In this document: positions 57,753-64,000 of the stretch, piece after piece
How positions within the stretch are numbered: the first letter of the stretch is position 1
Layout of the letters: each line of letters begins with the position of its first letter
Origin: Rosellinia necatrix
Lineage: Eukaryota > Ascomycota > Sordariomycetes > Xylariales > Xylariaceae
Direction: 5' to 3'
Length of the DNA stretch: 64,000 nucleotides
Assembly: GCA_021209875.1 (NCBI GenBank)
Contig: JAGYVD010000005.1
Coordinates: forward strand, 4,006,001 to 4,070,000
The notes under the pieces: generated by a model
The model's database searches: none
Told to the model about the DNA's origin: nothing
The model's input: the letters and a program-made list of their open reading frames with translations, nothing else
Position numbers and translations under genes: made by a program

Positions 57753-60700
57753 CTATATGTATGAAGATGGATAGATAGATGATGGGTGGGTGGATGTGGA
57801 AATGAGCACCGCCAACCATCGCCCTGGCCCTCGTGCTTGAGGATCTGCAAACTATATCCCGTAGGCCGAGGTGCTGGCTGTCCTTCACTGTCGGTTGCAA
57901 CACACATGGCTTTTACCGCATGGAGCATACGATGACCACGAACTTGTGGCTTGTCAATATCGATGTGATGATGAGAGCAACAGATGCCGGATGCGGAGTT
58001 TGAAGCAATATACCCACCTACCTCAGGCTGGTACTCTAGAGGTCTGCACTAAGGCCAGGATACTACACAGTTACTGAATGATGCCTGCCATCAACGCCTA
58101 CTGGCTGCCAGGTACCTCTGTACTTATTACCCGTTTGGGTTACCCTATGTCGTAATGTAGTAGTGTATCTCTGCACCGGCAACGGACCGTATCCCTCCCC
58201 CGGTAATATTAGTAGTGTATTTATGTAAGTATGCTGTAAATTATCCTGAGAGGTTTCTTCATACTCGCCAGTAGTTTATGTACTAGACTCGGTAGGCTTC
58301 CTGTCCACTATGCCCTACCTGCCATTTAACTGCCTGGTACCCTACCGAAGTACCTACACTACCACCTTGACCTAGTGTCGGTACTAGTGTATGGTTAGCT
58401 GTACCAAAACTATGGCGTCGCTGGTTACCCGCCTCCCACCCTCATTATCTTCCTTTCCGCGACCAAGTAAAAATCGGTGATTATTCGTAGGACGACTTGA
58501 CCGCCTCTGTCTCTCGCTCTTATCGCTTGTCGAGTGTCTCACATTTATTTCCTCGCTGGCTAGTGGCATTTGAGTGTCCTGCATTCTGTCCTGCATCAAT
58601 CCCGACCGCCGTGTACACTATGGCGTCACAACCTGGAGCCAGCTTGCGTTTCTCGGATCATGGCCCCTTTTTTGCCCTTCCGGCTTAGGTAATGCTCGAC
58701 ATATTTCTCTGCAATGAATGGGTGAATGAATGACCGTGGCGTGTCATCCGTACTATCGTCCGGGTATGAGCACACATTCGCATTCCCATTCTCATGGAAT
58801 CCACAGTGGAACTGTGATGAGGTGGTGATTCTCTGCCCAAACGCAGTGGGCTTGGGCTGCCACTGGCTTCTACCTATGTAGGTACCTCAGGTTCTGCCAT
58901 AGGGAGCTAGGCTGGCTAGAGGGTGTGTGCTACCTAGTGTACCTATACCCGATATGTTGTGAGAGTTTCGTTGCGAGTTCTGGTTATTCTTCCATACCTA
59001 ACTGCTTCCCGTCACCTCTCGCCGCTTTACGGCTGTCCCGGACCAAAGCGCTCCATATCGTCTCCACAAAGACCCACCCGCTAGCCCTCTTCGTAGCAAG
59101 CGATCTTCGTATGCCACGGCATCTCTAATCTGATTGGCTTCTGGTTAGGTTCTAGCGTCCTTCTAGAGTTACGCCACCTTAATAAATGGGTTGGTTGCAC
59201 GGCTCGACCCAGCGCCTGCCAGGCCCATGCCGGGCCCTTGCCCTGTTTCTTCTCCCCCACCTTTTGGCTTTGTCCCAAAGGGTTGCAGGGAGTGCATACA
59301 CTACAGACATACACCACATACAATGTCTCTCCTGCCAATTGACGAAATTATTGTGTTGTAATTTGTATGCACGCCTTTGATTAAAGCACTATATCTACAG
59401 CCGCTATGAACCAATAATCCACATCGGAGCGATGTGATGGTAGTGGATAACATCCTACCCACTGTAGATGCTAGTCAATGGAAACATACATAATTAACCA
59501 ACCAGCCTGTCGAGATATACCCTATAGTTATTCTCATTTGGCACGGAACTTGATTGTAAACGTACTACTTTTCATTTTCTCCTCCTCGCTCTATCCTCCT
59601 CTTGCTGGCGGGTAGCGTATTGATGAGACCATGTCGTGCGAATAGGACGAGGTGGTCATGCGATGCTCTTTTTTGCCTAACCACCTGGACGAGAATACTA
59701 CTGTACATAGGAGGTGGTGTTGGAGACCCGTCATCGTCTGTGTGCTCAGGGTGTGCCTTGAACAGACCATAACAAAGATCGAATGATGGTCCCTACACTA
59801 ACTGCTCGATGATGTTATACACTAAAAAAAAAAACTAGGTAGCATTATTCACAGAACACAACCGGCTTAATTAACTGGGGACGTTGGGTAGTACACACAA
59901 GGTCGTTCAGTAGTGTAGTTAGTAGACTTTGGCCAAGATGGGAAGGGATATCGAGAATCGTTTTGCTTGAAAACACATCAAACCTGGACCAAGGAGGTTA
60001 GGCACTAAGGTAATCGGGCGTAGCACTGTGCTGATGCCCTTACAACCCATTTGCGGTGCACTGTGCATAGATCGAAGGCCTGAGTGGGGACAAAGGGCGA
60101 AGAGGTGATCGTTGGTTGGCTGGGTTTAGCTGCTAGGTGGCGCTAGGGTGGCATGGAACTAGGTTAAGATACTGTAGTATGGAACAAACAAATGGGGGCC
60201 TGGACAGTGTACGCTACCCTAGGTACTAGGTAGTTATTCACAGAGGATGCCCCTTTCGCCCCTGGGTCTCGGCTGGGGGATCTCCCCTTCCAATCTTGTG
60301 CATCCGGGCCATGCGCCGGTGCTGAGGTACACACGTCCGCATGCGCTAGGGCAGGCATGTACGCATGGACCGCCCCGGTCGGAAATAAGTACACGGTACT
60401 TGTACTTTCTTTCGGGCATACCACACGGACACCTTGTCTGGTACCGCTGTTCTGCTGGAGCGCCAGGGAGCGTAGTGGGCTGGAGTCCGATCCAGTGCAC
60501 TATGACTACTAGCAACGTCCACTCCGCTATTATATGTAGGATTTCCTCGCAAGGTCATTCCCAGCTGTCTACGCTACCGACTTTCTTCACCATTTCGTTA
60601 GTTTTCTTGGGAAAATGTGGATGAGAGCTTGGCTCCTGCAGTATTATTGTAATACCTATTATTGATACTCACCACTTCTGGTCTCGACGTGAGCAGCTTT

Positions 60701-62118
60701 ATTAGTGCTGCTGTCGCCACCGTCTTCCCGGCCTTGTGTAAGACACAGAGAGTGGGAGAGAAAGAAAGGAAGGAGGAAAGAAAGGACCCGCCAACGACGA
60801 CCAGGACCACGGCGACAACAACAACAACGATTACAGCAAACAACACCAACCACAACAATACAACAGTTTTAACGACGAGAGACGCGACGAAGGAGTTTAA
60901 ATACGAACGACAGAAATTAATTTTTTTCCCCCGAGGTGGAAGCGCTGAGAATCAGTTGCCGTGATTCCGCCTTACTTCCAGAATTATCGTCCTTGCCGCC
61001 CTCCATCTCAGACACCACACCACCCACATGCGTTTATACACAGCCTGATCACCTCCGCCATTTTAGCACTATCTTAGCAGTGCAACAGCCATACGAGTCA
61101 CAATACGACAAGACAAAATAACAAACGCCAAAGCAGCATCGCCAGGATTGTTGTCTGGGTTACTTACATTCTAACGCTCGTTTTCGCCGTTTGATGATAG
61201 TTTTCTCGCTAGTGACTCCTGGAGACATCCTAGCATTTTGGTCCTTCGTTACAGCGCGTCAGCCCGAGATCATCTTGCATACGAGACACAGTCTTCTTTT
61301 GGCCTCACGCGCAGCATACCGTGCCTCACAGGGAACCCTTGGGTAGTACCGGACCAAAGCTTATCTGCTCACTGCCGGTACAAGCTCTCCGGAACGGTTA
61401 AGCTTCTGTGACCTCACTGCTACTTGCATACACGCACCATACTCGTATCGATTTAGGGGGGAACGTGCCCTAAACTCCCGAAACTCTATTCTTCTCTCGC
61501 CTACGTCAACTCGCCATCATCTTTACTGCCCAGGCCGTTGCAGCTTATTTTTGCCTGGCCCATCTCAACCGATCTCAACCACCTCTATCCCGATCTCAGT
61601 TACCACTAGGCTGGCTGCCTCGATCCGTACCAACGGTACCTGCACACATTCCACCTGTCGCTGGACGCTTTCTCGTGCCACGGAAACTATCTCCTAGACA
61701 AGTGCACGCACCCTTGTCGGTCTTTTAGCGTGGCGATCGATTCCGTTGCTCGTCACTAGCATCTCGTAAATCGCAATCCCGATCAAGCTACCGGGTCCGG
61801 AGGCATCGTTCTGCTGCTACCCGCAGCTGAAGCCCCTTGATTGGCCAACATCCCGCCCTCTGCCTCGCGTGTATCCCAAGCTGGCCAGCTGCAGTGTACG
61901 AGAGACGCTTCAGCACGCAGACGTTCCAGTAGCTTTTATTCTACCTCTTGTGGCGAACAAACTCGTCCCGGACGGAGAGCTCCCAGTTGCTACGCTGTAC
62001 ATGGTCTCCGCATTCGTTTGATTCCGGTTGCCAGGCTGCAGTAAAGGCTCTGTTTGCCTTTTGTCGCGAGTTCGGGCGTATTCCTCTATCATACGTTTCT
62101 TCGGCACCTTGGAGAATA

Positions 62119-63906
62119 ATGGGCAAGGTTAGATCTCAGCGAAGCTCCCTAGTCTACCGCACCCCGTTCTCTAGGGAATCAACACCGTCCTCCTCTGATC
62201 TGGAGGACTGGGACGCAGAGACCGTCATGGACTCATCGTCCAGGCCAACAAGTTGGGCTATCCCACGGACGGGCTCCCCCTTTCTAAACCCCCCAACTCT
62301 AGACGACATACTATCAAATACAGCACCCCATCCGTGGACGCTCGCCGCATTCATGGCTTACTTATCTCAAAACCACTGTCTAGAGACCCTAGAGTTCATT
62401 ATGGACGCCGCGCGTTACAGAGCTACACACATGCAGATGACACAGGGGCACACATACCTAGGAGTAGATCATATTTGCGAGTTATGGGAGAAGATTATCA
62501 GGGCATATATACTACCAGGCGCACCACGCGAAGTAAATATACCCGCACCTGTTCGCGATCGGCTACTAGGCTTGATATACACATCATCGACGCCACCCGA
62601 CCCAGTCGAACTGGATGAAGCCACCGGCATTGTTCGAGAATTGATGACCGACTCTGTCTTGGTGCCCTTTCTGGAGTCTGTTGTACCAGTAACGGTGGAA
62701 GCTCAGTTTGAAGAAGAAATGAAGGCCCGCCATGAACGTGCCCGCCTACGGATACCCAAAGACGTTGGTACGTCCGAGGATTCCGCCCAGTCCCCGATAG
62801 CGACAATATTACCACTCTTTGGCAAGGGACGTGTGGTTAGCCGGTCTAACTCAGGCTCGAGCGATTCTCATGATGTCGAAATGACCGACGACAGCTCAAG
62901 TCCAACTTCAACCCCCACATCCGAGCCTATGACTCCGCCCACCACGCCACCTACGTCTGACTTCTCTTTCAACGCTTCACCGAAAGCCCTACAACGTGCG
63001 CTCTCCGGTACCAGCTGGAAAAAGGTTGGTGCGAAACTGGGTTTGGGCAGGAGGAGTAGGTCCTCACGTTCGGGTTCACCGACTGTGAGCGCGCCATCCT
63101 CCCACCCGGGACAATCCAGTCACCCCAGTCCGAACCAGAAAAACAGCCCAACCTCGTTATAGGGGTTACAGGTCACACCAGCTCATTCAATATCATCCAG
63201 CTCCGTAGACTATTGTGCTTCGGAGCTCATGGAACACCAGCCTACTGACGGCCTCGATATATGGGAAGAACCCCACCCAGGCGACCGAATGCTCGTCTCT
63301 ACGGGTTCGCTCATAGGACCGTCAACCTACTCTCACATCCTTAATGGGGCTGGTGATATTGCGAGCAGTGTGGCCGCAAAAGCAGGAATGCCTCATATCA
63401 CGACATGTCTAGTCAAAAGAAACTTGCGCCTACGACAACATGCCGCTCTTAAAACACTACGTATTCCCCCTCGAATATCAGAGGGTCCTAATTTTAAAAG
63501 GGATAGCATGTTCTCTCCACACTCCGATCAATTGATGTTCTCTACGACCATGGTACCTATTCAGTTCCTGCCTGGTCCTGACACGCTTCAACCCCTTGAA
63601 GTCGACACCGACACCGAGACCACGGCCAGCACGGATGTGGGCACTGATTCCGACGGGGCCTGGCCTGAAATCCCCAAGGCCTCGAGGGCATGTCCATTAT
63701 CGGATCTTTCAAATTATCTTGGCATATCGCGCTGCGATACCGAAGCCAATACCGATATTATGATGGGGCAACCTGACCACGTGCCTCTCGCGCGCGAGAC
63801 TTCGTGCGACATGGACTCCTACGGCTGGGAGGGCGAGTATGACCGCCGGTTGGATTGTGGACGACCGAGCTCCGGTCGCGGCTGTCCCCGGCGCGGATAT
63901 CATTAA
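62119..63906 (+). CDS. RGS-domain protein, 566 aa if an 87-nt intron is removed (347 aa if retained)
   Basis: ATG at 62119 (the first in frame) begins MGKVRSQRSS. Residues about 52-210 form an RGS domain: TLDDILSNTAPHPWTLAAFM, then LSQNHCLETLEFIMDA, CELWEKIIRAYI, and MTDSVLVPFLESV, the helices and Trp that contact G-alpha. A Ser/Thr/Pro tail follows to a TAG at 63160-63162. The same frame is open on both sides of that single stop. A donor GTGAGC at 63085 and acceptor TTACAG ending at 63171 would remove exactly 87 nt, both phase 0, and fuse 62119-63084 to 63172-63906. The added C-terminal 245 residues are acidic and Ser/Thr-rich with no recognised domain. Fungal RGS proteins speed GTP hydrolysis on G-alpha subunits controlling growth and sporulation (family knowledge). 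A separate gene starting at the ATG at 63229 is the less likely alternative. Confidence 0.8.
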
Positions 63907-64000
63907 CATACTGAATTCGGGACACCACTCGCCTGCACATTATCTCCGCTCTGGACCACGACCCCACGATTTTACTACACTAATCCAAACCGACACATAA

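Larger units (their letters stand above)
48352..62118. other. Gene-poor region of about 13.8 kb
   Basis: No convincing spliced or unspliced gene was found on either strand. The longest frames are 70-140 codons with arbitrary composition and no matching splice continuation. The stretch holds several microsatellites and minisatellites (listed separately), an A/T-rich patch (49060-49100), and CCTA/TAGG words (for example 58860-58950). The last part, roughly 61450-62118, is C/T-rich and probably the long leader of the RGS gene. No inverted terminal repeats or transposase-like frames were recognised, nor a telomere array. Confidence 0.6.

Overview
The window looks like a piece of a filamentous ascomycete nuclear genome (Pezizomycotina, probably Sordariomycetes). 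Genes are interrupted by short introns of about 50-170 nt with GTRNGT-like donors, CTRAC/CTAAC branch sites and YAG acceptors. Products are fungal housekeeping and chromatin proteins, and intergenic DNA is peppered with TAGG/CCTA (TACCTAGGTAGGTA-type) repeats and microsatellites. The species cannot be named from the sequence. No CRISPR array, prophage, rRNA, convincing tRNA, intact transposon or biosynthetic cluster was seen. All exon models were built by hand from splice signals and reading-frame continuity.

Layout. 1-2.6 kb: repeat-rich intergenic DNA. 2.7-4.1 kb: an unrecognised, possibly decayed gene. 5.1-8.4 kb: a four-exon, 912-residue fungal protein of unknown function. 11.3-12.3 kb: a small charged protein with two glycine-rich hydrophobic segments. 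13.4-17.7 kb: a roughly 1400-residue chromodomain protein. 19.2-20.3 kb: a Rab11/Ypt3 GTPase. 21.3-22.8 kb: BRX1 ribosome-biogenesis factor (eight exons, several tiny). 24.5-25.7 kb: an F-box protein. 28.1-30.6 kb: a class II histone deacetylase (Hda1/Clr3 type) with a C-terminal Arb2 domain. 32.1-34.0 kb: an arginine/serine-rich protein whose frame breaks twice at C9 runs, lying tail-to-tail over a TilS-type tRNA(Ile)-lysidine synthetase (33.4-35.6 kb, minus). 36.4-37.3 kb: a mitochondrial S-adenosylmethionine carrier. 37.6-41.1 kb (minus): a WDR48/UAF1 homologue. 42.9-43.3 kb (minus) and 44.5-45.0 kb (plus): two divergent small Cys-containing proteins. 45.7-48.4 kb (minus): a single-pass membrane protein with an extended series of TSG-type beta repeats, also broken by homopolymer indels. 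48.4-62.1 kb: a gene-poor stretch with minisatellites. 62.1-63.9 kb: an RGS-domain protein.

The genes do not form an obvious pathway. The chromodomain protein and Hda1-type deacetylase are both candidate heterochromatin factors but are 10 kb apart with unrelated genes between them. Most worth a second look: frame breaks at C/G homopolymers in two genes; an 87-nt stop-containing intron that may be retained in the RGS gene; 13-14 nt internal exons in rab11 and BRX1; the uncharacterised C-terminal two-thirds of the chromodomain protein; the TSG-repeat membrane protein; and the gene-poor region with GGTTGAAGG arrays.
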